A stretch of DNA of 64,000 bases from Bryoerythrophyllum caledonicum. Lineage: Eukaryota; Streptophyta; Bryopsida; Pottiales; Pottiaceae. The stretch lies in NCBI GenBank assembly GCA_963971425.1, contig OZ020515.1, positions 20,704,637-20,768,636 on the forward strand. The letters run 5' to 3'. The notes beneath the pieces are model-generated. The model made no database searches and was not told the DNA's origin. It worked only from the letters and a program-made list of their open reading frames with translations. How positions within the stretch are numbered: position 1 is the stretch's first letter; every line of letters begins with the position of its first letter. Positions 22,411 through 34,688 of this stretch are shown in pieces. Made by a program: the position numbers and the translations under genes.

Positions 22411-24241
22411 TCATCAAACTCCGTGGTCTCCTTCTCCACCGTAGAAGACTGACCGCGTACCGGCATGGCCGATGATTGTTAGTTGGTAGCAGAGAAGGCA
22501 TTGATGCCCCCAGACTCCTCACTCACGAGATTCACAAAATTTCCCGTGTCGTGATGATAAAATCGGACAAAGATATCCCGGACATCGTCTCTACCATAGT
22601 CCTCGGCCAAGGCTACATAGACACGTTGAGCACAAAGCTCCTCAGCTGCATGCCTCTTCAAACAAGAAAAAACTTGGCTTCCTCGATCTCTGTGAGATGT
22701 AGCACCGCTGCCCCCTGACCATCAGAGTCTGCCCCTTGCACGCGACGATGGTCACTCAAACAGTGCTGAACGGCAAAACAAAGGCCAAAAATCCAAACGA
22801 GGGTGTTGAGGTCAATGGCTTGATCCAACAAATAATGGCGCTGGCCCTCAGAGAGATCCGGTGCGACAGTGGTGCCTCTTAAAAAGCCCATCGTCTGCTC
22901 CCTCTCATCGCCACAAGGCTCCTCGTAAGTTTGGGAAGAAGTGCTCCAAACCACGTCCAAACCACGTGTTCCAAAGGGAAAAGAGCCCGGATAGCACATC
23001 AACGTGGGAAATGCCGCCCTAGTAAAATCAACGCGGTTCACCACCGCCAATGGTGGTTCATCATCCTTGGTAACTTCCGTGGAAACACGGCGGTCGTCCA
23101 AGATGTCATCGACCTCACAACGCATAGGCCGTTGCACTTGAGCAATTGCAAAGGTGAGCGTCGCAGATGATGCGACGTTGGTTCAAATCCAAGGTGGCCG
23201 ATTTGCATAAGAGCCCAACGCCGCCGCATCAACAAATGTGGGGGACTCACAAGGTGATGGATATATGCTCCATCCTCACGCACCTTCATCTTTGTACCCC
23301 CCAATGGGGGTACATTCTCAAAAATGTACCCTGGTGGCGTGGATTGGTGGGTAATCCACCATCGGATGAGCCTGAGCAAATCCGCAAAGAGACCTGACCT
23401 TGGATCATCCAAACCACGTCTACTGCCCGCCCGTGAATGGCCTTAGCAAGGCCATCCGGCAATCACCAAGTCCACGTGACCTAACCAACGAAGATCATCT
23501 TCACTGATCAACGTCACATCACGTGGCAACTTGCCAAAACACCCTTGAATCGCACAAGGTGGTAGCTGCTCTGGTGCAACGCCAAAAGACGTTGAATATG
23601 ATGGTGAGCGACACAGTTGGCTGCAAAGCCACTATCTACGGGGATATATCGTCGTACTTTGAGCCCGGCCTCAACACAGTCGTGAGCCCCGTACCAATAT
23701 TGACAAATATATCCACGAGGGTAATACCCTCATCTTGTGGTTGCCACCGAATAGTGCGAGCCAACAACGGAGTGGAAGAGTCCACTGAAAGTTGTGGAGC
23801 ATCGACGGAGTCCGCAATCTCCCAACTGCAACAAGTGAGCTTCAATTGAGTCCATCATGGAGGAAGTCGATTCTTGCAATGACGTGCAGGGATCTCCACT
23901 GATTTGTGCTCACGTGATTCCGCTATCCCCATAATAATAGCATATGTCTCCTCCAAAAGCGTAGAACTACATGGAAAATCGGATGTCAAGGCACTACACC
24001 CAAACATAGAATTTGTTGTAGAAGTCACCGCCCTAGATGCGAAGACAAGCCGAGTGAGCTTCTTTTTGCCATCACCGGCAGACCACCAAGGCCTAATCCA
24101 AGCCTCCTTTGTCCAGTTACGTACCCCAAAATTGAGGAGATAAAGTGCCTGCTGACCCACCAAAATGTCGTAGTTGGTGGCGCCAGACAGCGCACTAGAG
24201 AGATATGTGGGAGAACAAAGGACCAGATCCCACGCCGAACA

Positions 24242-24571
24242 TCAACTGCAACGGATGTCGGATGTAGCCCATGGCCTTCTTTGTGCCTCCACCAATGTAA
24301 CAATCGTAAATGAGCAAGGCTCAAGGTTCAAAGCACCTAGACCCAAATCCTGGGCTAATTGTTTGTCAATCATCATTAGTTGAGCTCCGGAGTCCAACAT
24401 AACACAGAGGGAGGTAGCTCGGGTGAGGTTGCCGTTCCTACGGCCAACCACCATGACTCGATCATCATTCACCAAACGTACCACCCGTGGACGCACACTG
24501 CATTGCTTCCGTGCTGATCGGACCGCAACGTCAGAAAAATAAGCCACTCCAGAGATCAAGGACTGATCCAC
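24242..24571 (-). pseudogene. gypsy aspartic protease remnant
   Basis: An open segment with the retropepsin active-site pattern CVMLDSGAQLMMIDKQLA, where DSG is the catalytic triplet (D-S/T-G). It lies between the gag knuckle and the reverse transcriptase, as in gypsy polyproteins. It is separated from both by stops. Confidence 0.75.
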
Positions 24572-24895
24572 GGAGGACTACTCTATAGGTGTGGAAGTGG
24601 CATGGGCCTCAAACGCAGAAATGGCTTCCGCCGCCAATTTTGCCCACATTGTCACCAAATCCTTCTCGGTGGGTGGAGCCGTCACTGCCTGCGACACCTC
24701 CAACGATGGCATCGGCACCTTGCCCTCCAACATACAGCCTGCCAAGTGGAATACACCGGATGGTTGAAAATCTGGTGTCGGAAAAGTCCACACCGGCAAT
24801 TGCAACACCTTGTACGCTAAGGTGTGTGGGACATTTCGCTCATCTGCTTCCTCAGCTCAGCCATTTTGGCCTGGAGTTTCTTCACCACCTCCGAT

Positions 24896-26197
24896 TTAGC
24901 AGTCAAAGACCATGGGCGCTTCTCCGGATGAAAAAAAAAAACAATTCTCATCAATGTAGTTAGTCTTGCGACAATGAGAACATGTCAGAACCTTCTTCTC
25001 CTTGCACCCAACCTTCTCTACAGTCTTGGCCGCCTCAGTCTTAGGCTTGGCCTTCACGGTGCCTGCCCCTTTTTTCTTGAAGCAATTGGGTCCCCCTAGG
25101 TGTGACCCGCCTCCCCACAAGCCCAACAATGCACAACCTTTTCAGGTTGTGCGTCCGCTAGGCTACTGGTCGCGGTGGCAAGCTTCTTGGACTTAGGAAC
25201 GTCCATTAGCGCCGTGACCAAATCCGTGGCCTCTTCACGCCCATTGCTCTATCAAGCGCTTCCACCTCGGAAAACGCCTCCGCCAAAGTAGCCTTCTCGT
25301 GATACCAGAAATGAAGATGTGTACTTATCAACTCCACCATCCGCTTATCTAGCTTGGAGATGAAGATCTTCACCAGCTGGCGCTCCGTGAACACATCACC
25401 GGCCTCCAGTGACAATCGTGCCAACTGAGTATACATAGTGCAAGGGATATCCTCCTTCTCCTGGCGGAAATCTTGGATGGGCTACATCTGATCACACTTG
25501 AACCCCCCATACTCCACCTCTAAGTGCGCCATGAATTGCACCAAAGGATCGAAGGCTGGCGGATCACCAACCGCCATCCATGCCGTACGTGTAGCCACGG
25601 CTAAATGTGACATGGCCCCCATGCTAGACCGTTCAGCCATAACATGCCCTTGCCTCTCGAGTCCTCACCGAGGAAACCTTCTTCCACCTTGGGCTCCTCG
25701 GTGGAAGTTGAGAGTTGGGTAACCGCACTCTCCTTGAGCGCAGTTACCAACTCTACACTATGGCGTCAGTACTCCTCAACGGGGCGCAATTGTGGGTCGT
25801 GTTGCATGGTCCACCGCTCGTATGACTAAAGGGCCTCCAGCTCCAAATGCAAAGACAAGAGCTCGAACGCATACCAGTCGTTAAACGTCGGAAACCGTTG
25901 GCGCTTTTTCTTCATCCACGTCTGGAATCGGAGCCGCCAATCGGGCAGGAAGATGCTCCGAGCTCGTCTCGAGAACCTGTCTCGTACGACATGACGAAGA
26001 TCGTCCTTTATGTCGTCAAACGTGCCGATGCTCCAGACTCGAAGCCTACGGTTGGTATCCAACGCCAAAACAGGCTCAAAAGCCTCGTCGGTATCTGACC
26101 TTGGCCTAAAGTCTGTGGTGGAAGCACTCTCCGAGTAGTCTGGTGAGGTGGAGCGGTAATACCAACTCCGTAAACTCACCATAAACAACAACCACAT
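24896..26197 (-). pseudogene. gypsy gag with degenerate zinc knuckle
   Basis: Gag-like segments: 26197 to 25826 (Arg-rich, ending in a helical Leu-rich stretch), 25436 to 25206 (LARLSLEAGDVFTERQLVKI and a VEALDRAMG segment typical of retrotransposon gag), and a CCHC-like knuckle in 24896-25129. The knuckle reads CSHCRKTNYIDENC: spacing C-x2-C-x4-x-x4-C is kept, but the His is Tyr, so zinc binding is probably lost. Frameshifts separate the pieces. Confidence 0.7.
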
Positions 26198-26200
26198 TAA

Positions 26201-28745
26201 GGCCTATCTACGGGTACTATCTAAAGGGTAAGGGTAAGTACGGGCAACCTATACTTGTAAAACCACCAAACTTTGTGGTTCACCGGTCATCACCTCTGGC
26301 TAGCACAGGTTCAACCACAACCCTCCACATAGAAAGGTCTTGCCGGCCATGAACCCAACTTCACCCCTACGGGACCCTATCACGATCTAGTACAATAAAC
26401 AATGGGGCCACCGGAAAACACCAACAAGGAGCCTACAACACGGGGGAGGTACCGTACAAGAATCCAGAAATCAAAATGGGATTGTCTCTTCAACAACATA
26501 AAAGCAGAAAAGACAAGGGATTAGAGCCACTTACACACGCATGTAGTGGATGGCCCGAGTCGCAAACTTGCTACACAAAGAGAAACAGTAAAAAGTTTTT
26601 CCCCCAACGTCTAAAACTAAGGGAGTAGTGGAGATTGACCAAGGTGTTTAAAAATACTAATCCTTCAATGAAATCACATACATTGGTGGATAATCAAGAC
26701 AAACTCTAAACTAACACTAAAATTAGGTCAAATGGCGGATATTCTAACTATAAGCATAAATGTCACTCACATCCGAGTAACAATGCCCTTGTAATCTACT
26801 TCCAAAGTTTAGCACTAATTTTTTTAAGGTCACCTAAACATAAGGACCTCACGAAAACTAGCATTTTTTTAAAAAAACTTAAAACTTACTAATTTCTACA
26901 CCACTAGTCTTAGAATTCTTCCACAAACTCAAATTCGAGATCAGAATTTTAAAATAAGTAATTATGCAAAAGTTGAAAATTTCAAGTATCATCTCTAGGG
27001 ACTTCTGAACTTTTGAGCAAATAAGATGACGGTTTTGGATTTGCGAAGCGCGATTGTGGTACATGTGGTGGCGGTATTGAGTTACCCCGCTCCTTGAGCA
27101 TGTATTGTCCAGCCTGTCCCGATTTCCAGCTGTCCTCTTGGCTGCGTCGCCACGCCCGATTGGGTAGCTGTCCCATTGACTGTTAGTTGACCACGACTCG
27201 GTTCTCCCAACCTATGCGGTACCTCACGGGACTGCGTCCACTTGACGGGCTTGCAGATCCCTTTTAGATTGCCCCACTTGTAAACAGATGACGCCCACGC
27301 CCTGTGGGAATCTAAAAGCTTTGGATGAATCCCATTGCTTCGATGAACTGCATCCCCTAGTAACTACAGATGATAAATTGGGGCTTCACGAGCGCTCGCT
27401 CCAACAGCCCAACTCCAGAATAAAGCTTCACTTAAGTGCTCCTACTCAAGACTCTAAATCATAGCTAAATCTCACTAACTATTACAACTCATACTTTAAT
27501 ATTTATAATCCGTTTTTTTTCTAATCTTCCCATTTCGCACAAAACACCTTAATATAAAAATGGTGAAAAACTAAGAAGAAATTAGGGAGGTCTTTGTCAA
27601 GTGAACAAATATGAAATCACTCACGTAGTCAAGCGTCTCGCACTCCACGAAGGGAGAATCAATGAGTTCAAGTAGTATAGAAGAATGCGGACCCTTCAGT
27701 AATGATAAACAATCACTTACAAGCAAAGATAATCTATAAAACTCTCTAACTCACTCACAAAGCTTGACTTGACAAGGACGTCAAGTCAAGGACGTATGCA
27801 ACGCTATACGCACAGACATACAACCCTACGTGCATGAAAATCATCCACGAATGAATGCGGTGCGCCGCCGTACGTCCCTAAACACCCGTAGATTAGTAAC
27901 AAACTATTCTACGCTAAAACTACGATACAAAGAAGCCCTTGACGCCATGTCCTGTGATAGGCATGTTGAGACTTGCATTGTACGAATGCATGTATTGGAT
28001 TGGGCTAGGTTGCTTTGGCATTTTCGGGCAGCTCTCAGGCCAGGGTGTTATGCTGGAAGAGGCCCGAAAAATGCGGCCTCTTCCTATACTTTTGTCCACT
28101 TGACCTTTGGCCATAGTGTGAAGTTGTGTCCTAAAAGCTTCTCCACCACACGCACAAGAAATTAGGCTCATTACATTGATGAAAATTTTCATATAGGTGC
28201 CTTTGCGGTGGAAATACTCCTAGGAAACTTGGGATTTTTGAGTAGATATAGATAGATTTCAATGTTTTTAAATATTTTAATATACACGCATATTTGATTA
28301 GTGCAAAATAGAAAGCATAAAATCTAAATGTGGAAATTTTTAGAAGGCCCTCCTATCTCACCTCAATTCTTGGAAATGCTACCACATAAGAGTTTCTTGA
28401 AAGTGAAAGGGGTCACGCTGCCTGTCACCCCCTATTGTATAGTCTTTTGTTCATAACTAGGACCACATGGACAAAATGACTCGGCTTGGATAAAGGTCCT
28501 GGGGGAACTATTGGTCAACTTTTTGAGAACTTAGGATACAATGAGGTACCCATTCAGCTTGCATTGGATAGGGCCCAAGAGCATTGATTGCCAAGCATCT
28601 CATTGGTGCAAAAAATGGAAGCATGAAATTCCTCATGCTCTAATTCTTTCCATATTTGAATCTCATCCTACCTTTTTCATTTTTTTCCTCTTCATGAAGG
28701 ACTTTAAGATAACTCTATGGAGGTGATGTTTTGGCTATCTCTATT
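26201..28745. other. Upstream flank of the gypsy relic, no gene seen
   Basis: This should contain the 5' LTR of the gypsy element if it survives, but I see no copy of the other flank and no tRNA-complementary site. The small open frames (for example 27830-28165) have no recognisable features. Confidence 0.35.
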
Positions 28746-29719
28746 TGAACATCTCCACCGTAGAGACGCCAGCCCGAGCGAAAATGTCGGGGGAAACCTC
28801 CACATTCCCCGTCCCACCATCACTCTCCCAAGTCAATTCCGCACTGCAAAATCTTATCAACGTTAGGTTGGGGCACCAAGGGAAATTTAGTATGAACTCC
28901 AGTGAGGTAGAATCAAGTAAAGTGTGGCGAGGTAAAGTTCGTGTGAACTCCGGAAAGTAAAACTAAAATTTGTGGGAATAGAGGTTAGCAAGTTGAAAAT
29001 CACTCGGATGTGGTCCAAGATGACCTAAACTACCCGGGTCATAGTGTGAGATACGCATGAGGTAGCGGGTTCAACCCATGGCTACAAAATCTTCTCTCAC
29101 TCGACAGGACCACTGCAAGTTGTATGTGCCAAAATTGTATGTGCCAAGTTGCATATAGCACCTTGTATGTGCCCAAAATACAAGTAAAAATAAAAATCAC
29201 TGGGATGAAATTGGAGACATCATTCGAAACCTGGCGTTTACACGGTGAAGCTGAAATTTGTTATGGAAACAACAATGCTTCTTACAAGTTCGTGACGGAG
29301 GTGTGAGCATTATTGCAATTGATTCGCAAGTTACACTATGCACAAACGCAATGAGCATATACTCCAACTTGCGAATCAACTGCAGCACAAGTAGAGAAAT
29401 TCAGGCCCGTGTAGTTGTAGGATAACATGCCATGCACATTATGGGTCGAAAACAAAATGATCAATCCCACTGCAACCGGTCCAAAGATCAAACTGGTAAC
29501 TCATTTGTGCCTCGAATAAAAGGGCTGACTCAAATCCGGATAGTGCTACATTGAATCATAATAAAACCCCATTCTGCATGCTTGACCAATGCTGTTGAAG
29601 AGCATTCAAAGGCGAAAGCTCGCGAGGACCGCATGAGTGTGGAATTGTGTGAAGTCTGTACAATCAAGGAATGTGGTTGTCAAAAGCCGTGGCCAGTACC
29701 TCGGTGGAGATGCTCTAAG
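28746..29719. mobile_element. Possible MITE-like element with 'catctccaccg' ends
   Basis: Left end gaacatctccaccgtag (about 28748) and right end cctcggtggagatgctctaa (29700-29719) are inverted matches over about 15 bp and belong to the same end family as 15057 and 29741. The interior is non-coding, with short inverted words (cgcaagtt / aacttgcg near 29320-29365). Confidence 0.35.
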
Positions 29720-29890
29720 CATTTGTTTTGAGGCAGGGGCTTAGAGCATCTCCACTGGTTGACAACACCGGTGGAGTGGGGTTGTGGACGGAATTTTGCC
29801 CCACCGATCCGCAAACGACGGCAGGGTTTGGTCCAGGGAGGCCTCTAGCGCTCTCCCCACACAATACGCTGGTGGAGGTGGAGCGGCCCC

Positions 29891-30133
29891 CCTCGGCCCT
29901 AAGGGCTCCTCCAAAACGGAGTCCCGCCTCGCTGCCCGGCTGGGCGCTCTGCCCGACGCGGGGCCTGACAGCCCTCCCTCCCGGCACGCCCCTCACGTCA
30001 AACCCCAGCCCCTCCCGGGTATCCTCCTCGCCTGGTCCGGATATCTCCCTTGCCTCGCCCGGGTATCGTCCCTCGCCGCCTCAGCTGCAGATCGCGGACA
30101 GAGACTCCAGAGAGTCAGCCAGAGACTCCAGAA
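29891..30133. repeat. MULE left terminal inverted repeat
   Basis: GC-rich 243-bp arm, matched by 34446-34688 on the other strand. It contains the internal words actccagagagtcagccagagactccag near its inner end, a short direct repeat. The interior beyond 30133 becomes AT-rich abruptly. Confidence 0.93.
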
Positions 30134-30450
30134 TGTTGGGTTCTTGAGGCTAGATACACGTTTTTTCTTTGACAACAATTATCTTTCAATCTATACGGTC
30201 AAAATTCACAAAACTTATACCACATCACTTTATACAAGTTTAGAAGAAGATCCTACGGTTACATTCTCAAAATGTTCATTTTATATTTTTTGATTCTATG
30301 GAGTAGAGAGTCCACTACAATGCCTTGATACTTGAAGATTTGAAATGGGGATGTTTGAGGTGCAATAGCTCTAAATTGTCATGAACAACACAAAGAAGGA
30401 AAAAAATACAATGTTTAAATTGTGGTACAATATTTAAAAACATAACAAGT

Positions 30451-31092
30451 TTATTCCAAAATCAAGGGTGTTTCACAATTTTTGCAAACCACATTTTCAT
30501 CTCCCTCTTCAACCCAAGTATTCACCATACAAATGTGACAATGAGCTTTAGGAACCCGAGGAAATACAGTTCTCTTTCGCTTTGAATGTGCAACAAGCAC
30601 ATGAGTTGAACGTTTTGAAGGTGGTTGTGAAGAAGAACCTTCTTCTGCGTTTGGCGTCTTCGATTTTTGTCCATGCCCCATTCGAGTACGTTTCACATTT
30701 GCCTGTAAGGGAGTTACGGAAGCTCCGCGTCTCGGAAGATCAATGGTGGGGGGTCTCTGAAATGTAACTGGCGCTGACATAGATGCCACAACCCTCTGCA
30801 ATAAATCTTTCTTCTGCTCTGCTTCTTCTACAGTACCATCATCCATAGATGATATCAAATGTGACATTATCTCCTCTACTTGTCGACGAAGATCATATGC
30901 CTCTCTCTTGCATTCACTTCTTCTCTCATTCTCATTGGATCCACGAACACTTGGAACCTCTTCTCGTAATGGTGATAATGCCTCATTGTTAGAGCAATGT
31001 ACGTCATCCATGGCTTCTATGCCAACTTCAGATGATTGTGAAGGAGAGAAAATTCCTTCACAATGAGTTGGAGCCCTATGATATGCTTGCAA
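30451..31092 (-). CDS. MULE C-terminal frame with zinc ribbon, overlapping the transposase end
   Basis: An open frame of 213 codons, shifted relative to the SWIM frame it overlaps by 76 bp. It encodes a Glu/Ser-rich region, a basic nuclear-signal-like stretch (KRTRMGHGQKSKTPN, HSKRKRT) and a terminal CHIC...CKNC pair that looks like a zinc ribbon. Possible explanations are a one-base frameshift in the transposase C-terminus, an unrecognised intron, or a separate protein. Composition and position favour its being part of the transposase gene. Confidence 0.55.
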   Translation of the reverse strand: MQAYHRAPTHCEGIFSPSQSSEVGIEAMDDVHCSNNEALSPLREEVPSVRGSNENERRSECKREAYDLRRQVEEIMSHLISSMDDGTVEEAEQKKDLLQRVVASMSAPVTFQRPPTIDLPRRGASVTPLQANVKRTRMGHGQKSKTPNAEEGSSSQPPSKRSTHVLVAHSKRKRTVFPRVPKAHCHICMVNTWVEEGDENVVCKNCETPLILE

Positions 31093-33843
31093 GTTGAGTG
31101 TCTAGTCGGACAATCACAATAATAAGTGTTTAAAGAAACACTATACTTGATGGTAGGAGAGGACTCACTTGTCATATAGAATAGCATCAGGTCAGCATTG
31201 ACAACTTCAAGAACTTCATCAGGATTGTTTTTGTAAGCTTTCAATATCCTTTCTCCTCCTTTCAGGCGCCGTCGATGTTCTTTGTTATTGCCTCTTGTTG
31301 AAAATCTGTTGGAATCACCTATATAGTAAATTATATATTAGTAAAAATCATAATAATAATAACTTCGACATCAAATAATATACAAAAATTAAAATGACTA
31401 ATATAATATAAACATTCAAATCAACGTTTGAATATACTTACTAATAAGTTGAACTGTCTCGAAATGATCCATGAGGGTAGGCCCTCCGATTCGACTTCCA
31501 TCAGCCGCGCTACCAACAATTGCAACAATTAGATCTCGCAGAGCACGATTCACTTTACCCTGAAGCAAAGTGTATTTGATCCATTCCCAATGTCTTTCCA
31601 CATGATTTGTGGTATCCATGCCTCCATTAGCAAAAAGACAGCCAAATCGAGGCCATAACATCCTCCATGGCACACTCTCTCCAGCCCAACCTTTGTGAAT
31701 ATAATTTTTCAGACCTTGAATGTGTCCAAAGTCCTCATAGAGCTTCTGAAGGTTTAAATTGAAATGTTGTTCTTCTGGACAATGCATCAATACATGTAAA
31801 GCTCTCCATAATTTGTCTTTTTCCATCATGGGAACTCGAGTGAGAAGATTCTCACTCCATGCTTTCATTACATGGAAGTGGCGTAATAGAACTTTCCCAG
31901 CCACCTGCATCCTTTCTCCATTTTCCACAGTCCAACAATATTCATCCATATTCACAACAGTGCCTATAGAGTTTAATGAAGTCTTATGTTTGTCAATTAC
32001 AATTGCTGAAGGTCTAACCTTCCCAATTTTGGCAAACACAGCGGTGAGTGCCAATACCAATGCAATACCCTCATGCCCTTCTCCTAGATCTTGCTTATGG
32101 TCCTTTGTGCATAACATATAAAACACTGGTACTCCTTTCCCATCCTGATTCGGCACAATTGCTGCATAAAGGGGGAAGTCGTACTGATTAGTCTTGAAAG
32201 TAGAATCTGAGGCCCAAGAATTACCTGTGGAGAAACGTCTTGCCTGCGTACGCATCCAATCAGTTTGAATAACCACAACAAACGGCCGCTTCTTGGGATC
32301 CTTGTGTTTCGGTGAGTAAGGTTGATAGAATATAATTTTGCCTTGATCTTTTAAGCTCATACACTCAACTTGTGCCGCATCTCAATCATCCTTTCGCAAA
32401 GCATCTATACATCGTATAAAATAATAAATTTGAATACACACATATGTAAAAGATATCATAAGAAAAATATAAAAATATAAAAAATAAAAAACATAACCAT
32501 GGATATGACATATACTTACCACTTAATCGCATATATTGCCTCAATTGGCCTACTTCCTTGGCAATAATAAAAAACCGATATGTGACGCGTTCCAATTCCG
32601 TGACCATAGCTCTAATCTTATGTTCATCTCGCTTGGAAGCAAGAGCAACAGTCGACGTCGAAATCACCCTTCTTAAATTTTCTTTCGCCATATCAAGAAC
32701 AATTGGATGCACCGGTAAAAATAATAGATCGCCATCTGAACTAGGTACATGTCCTGTATGCCCTGAATGGATAAAAATACGAGCTTCTTTCCCACTCGAA
32801 GATCCACCACCATTGTCACTAGAAATGGGTTCCACCGTCTTCAACTGAAATGAACAGTTGTACAATCTAGATTTCCTATCTAGTTGACTGTTTTTGTCTT
32901 CTACAACTCTTGTAGAAGAACTCTTTCTGTGAGGACGACTCTTGTTTCCACCCCTATGGCAACGAAAGTATTTTATAATATGAGTTTTGGTTCGTTTGGT
33001 ATTACGAAATTTTCGCAATACCTTATGCTTTGTGCATACCTCATCAAGAGTAGCACCCAAGGCATCAAGGGGAACAAGAAGACTCTCATTCCAAAACGTC
33101 GAATCTTCACAAGTAGAACACGAGTGAAGACAATTTTCCACGTAAGAGGAATGAATTCCTCCAACTCTAATATCCGTGCTCCATTTTGCACGGACTGCAT
33201 TCAGTGTAGGAGTTTTAGGCAAATGTTTGCCGGTAATATCGACATGAGCATTTTGGACTATAGAAGACCAAAGTTCAATCGAAGGAATTTGTCTATAACC
33301 TGAATCTTGTTTTATGGGAGCCAAAGCTACCTCATCATTCACAAAAATCAATTTCATATTATCTTGGAGGACTTTCCATCGCTCTATGGTATGAACAACA
33401 TCATTGACATCCACAACACGACCATGAACTTTAGCAAGGGGACGAAAATTTGAATCCGCTTTGCGAATTTCCTCAAAAGAGGGATACACTCTATTTTGCA
33501 AGCATTGAACCATAAGCTTCATGCTTGCAAGAGTGAAGTGCACATACTTTGGGAAAGTTTCAATTGTAACATGCTCAAAAGAGGGAGAAGAGGACTCATC
33601 TGTAGAAATACCAATGTTGCCACTTGAAAGATTTACGTTGTCATCACATCCATATACTTCTCCATAATTGTCTTCACCTTCCGAATCGGTTTCACAATTG
33701 GGGAGTGTAAAATGTCTTGCGAAACCACCATCACTTTGGTGATTTAGTAGAATTTCTTCTACTCCAACAACACCATCCAACTCTTCCTCAAAATCGGAAG
33801 GATAGATGCAATCATAATCCCGAATATTATTATCCTCTTCCAT
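31017..33843 (-). CDS. MULE transposase, three exons
   Basis: Proposed exons (minus) 32520-33843, 31442-32380 and 31017-31318, joined at GT-AG sites, give one frame of 854 aa. N-terminal half: acidic leader, then a FAR1/WRKY-GCM-like zinc finger (YFRCHRGG, NCSFQLKTV, SGHTGH). Middle: RNase H-fold DDE core with DSTFKTNQYDFPLY (first Asp), SAIVIDKHKT (second Asp) and NHVERHWEWIKY (Glu). C-terminus: SWIM zinc finger YYCDCPTRHSTCKH (C-x-C-xn-C-x-H). This order is typical of plant MULE transposases. The enzyme would cut and move the surrounding element. Every frame is open, so it may be functional. The acceptor at 32380 is chosen because an upstream one puts a stop in frame. Confidence 0.82.
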
Positions 33844-34445
33844 GGTATAAGACCAAAAACATGTGAAAGATATAAAGATGTGCTTATAAACACAAATATG
33901 CCCTTCTTTTCAAACCTAAATTGCACAAGTGCAAAAAACCAATATTAATATAAAATTTCAATACAATATACTATTTTATACACAAAACACATTCATGTGC
34001 ACATCCATTGATTTGATACAATTAATATAGTTTAGAATATCATACCTCCAATGTTGGAAAACACAATTTGAAATTCATGTATCTGATGGCAACACCTTCC
34101 AATCTTCCACCGACCTAAACCCTAATCATCACAAATGATAAATCACATCAAAGTAGATGATAATGGGGTTGCACATCTCAAAATGAAAGTAATATGGTTT
34201 AGAATATCAAAGTTTTAATGTTGAAAGAAGTTTATCAACTTCTTGTAGAATTTGAAGTACCTTCACTTGTAAACCCTACTCCCAAACTCTCCCTACACTA
34301 CTTAGTAACAAAGTAAAGCACATTATACTACACACACTACACTAATGTACCCTAAATCCTTCTCCTCACCCTCACTCTCAATCTCACTCATGCACTACGT
34401 CGGGTTGACCGAGGTACAATGGCACGCCAAGGCCTGCAAACTTTG

Positions 34446-34688
34446 TTCTGGAGTCTCTGGCTGACTCTCTGGAGTCTCTGTCCGCGATCTGCAGCTGAGG
34501 CGGCGAGGGACGATACCCGGGCGAGGCAAGGGCGATATCCGGACCAGGCGAGGCGGATACCCGGGAGGGGCTGGGGTTTGACGTGAGGGGCGTGCCGGGA
34601 GGGAGGGCTGTCAGGCCCCGCGTCGGGCAGAGTGCCCAGCCGGGCAGCGAGGCGGGACTCCGTTTTGGAGGAGCCCTTAGGGCCGAGG
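34446..34688. repeat. MULE right terminal inverted repeat
   Basis: Reverse-complement partner of 29891-30133, differing at three positions I could count (g/a, t/g, t/g in the left-arm sense). It is followed directly by the second copy of the 9-bp target duplication at 34689-34697. Confidence 0.93.

Larger units (their letters stand above)
19021..26200 (-). mobile_element. Decayed Ty3/gypsy LTR retrotransposon internal region
   Basis: Read on the minus strand, the order is gag, zinc knuckle, protease, reverse transcriptase, RNase H, integrase, which is the Ty3/gypsy order. Frames are broken by many stops and indels. A polypurine-tract-like run (ctaggggggggca on the minus strand, + 19024-19035) follows the integrase and could mark the 3' LTR edge. 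I could not find LTRs, a primer-binding site or a target duplication, so the limits are approximate. Confidence 0.85.
29891..34688 (-). mobile_element. Mutator-like element (MULE), 4.8 kb, complete ends
   Basis: Terminal inverted repeats of 243 bp at 29891-30133 and 34446-34688, with no indel and three mismatches that I counted (ends CCTCGGCCCTAAGGGCTCC). They are flanked by a perfect 9-bp duplication, agcggcccc, at 29882-29890 and 34689-34697. Long inverted repeats plus a 9-bp duplication are diagnostic of MULEs. The interior encodes a transposase on the minus strand. Near-identical arms point to recent insertion, and the transposase frames are open. Confidence 0.93.
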
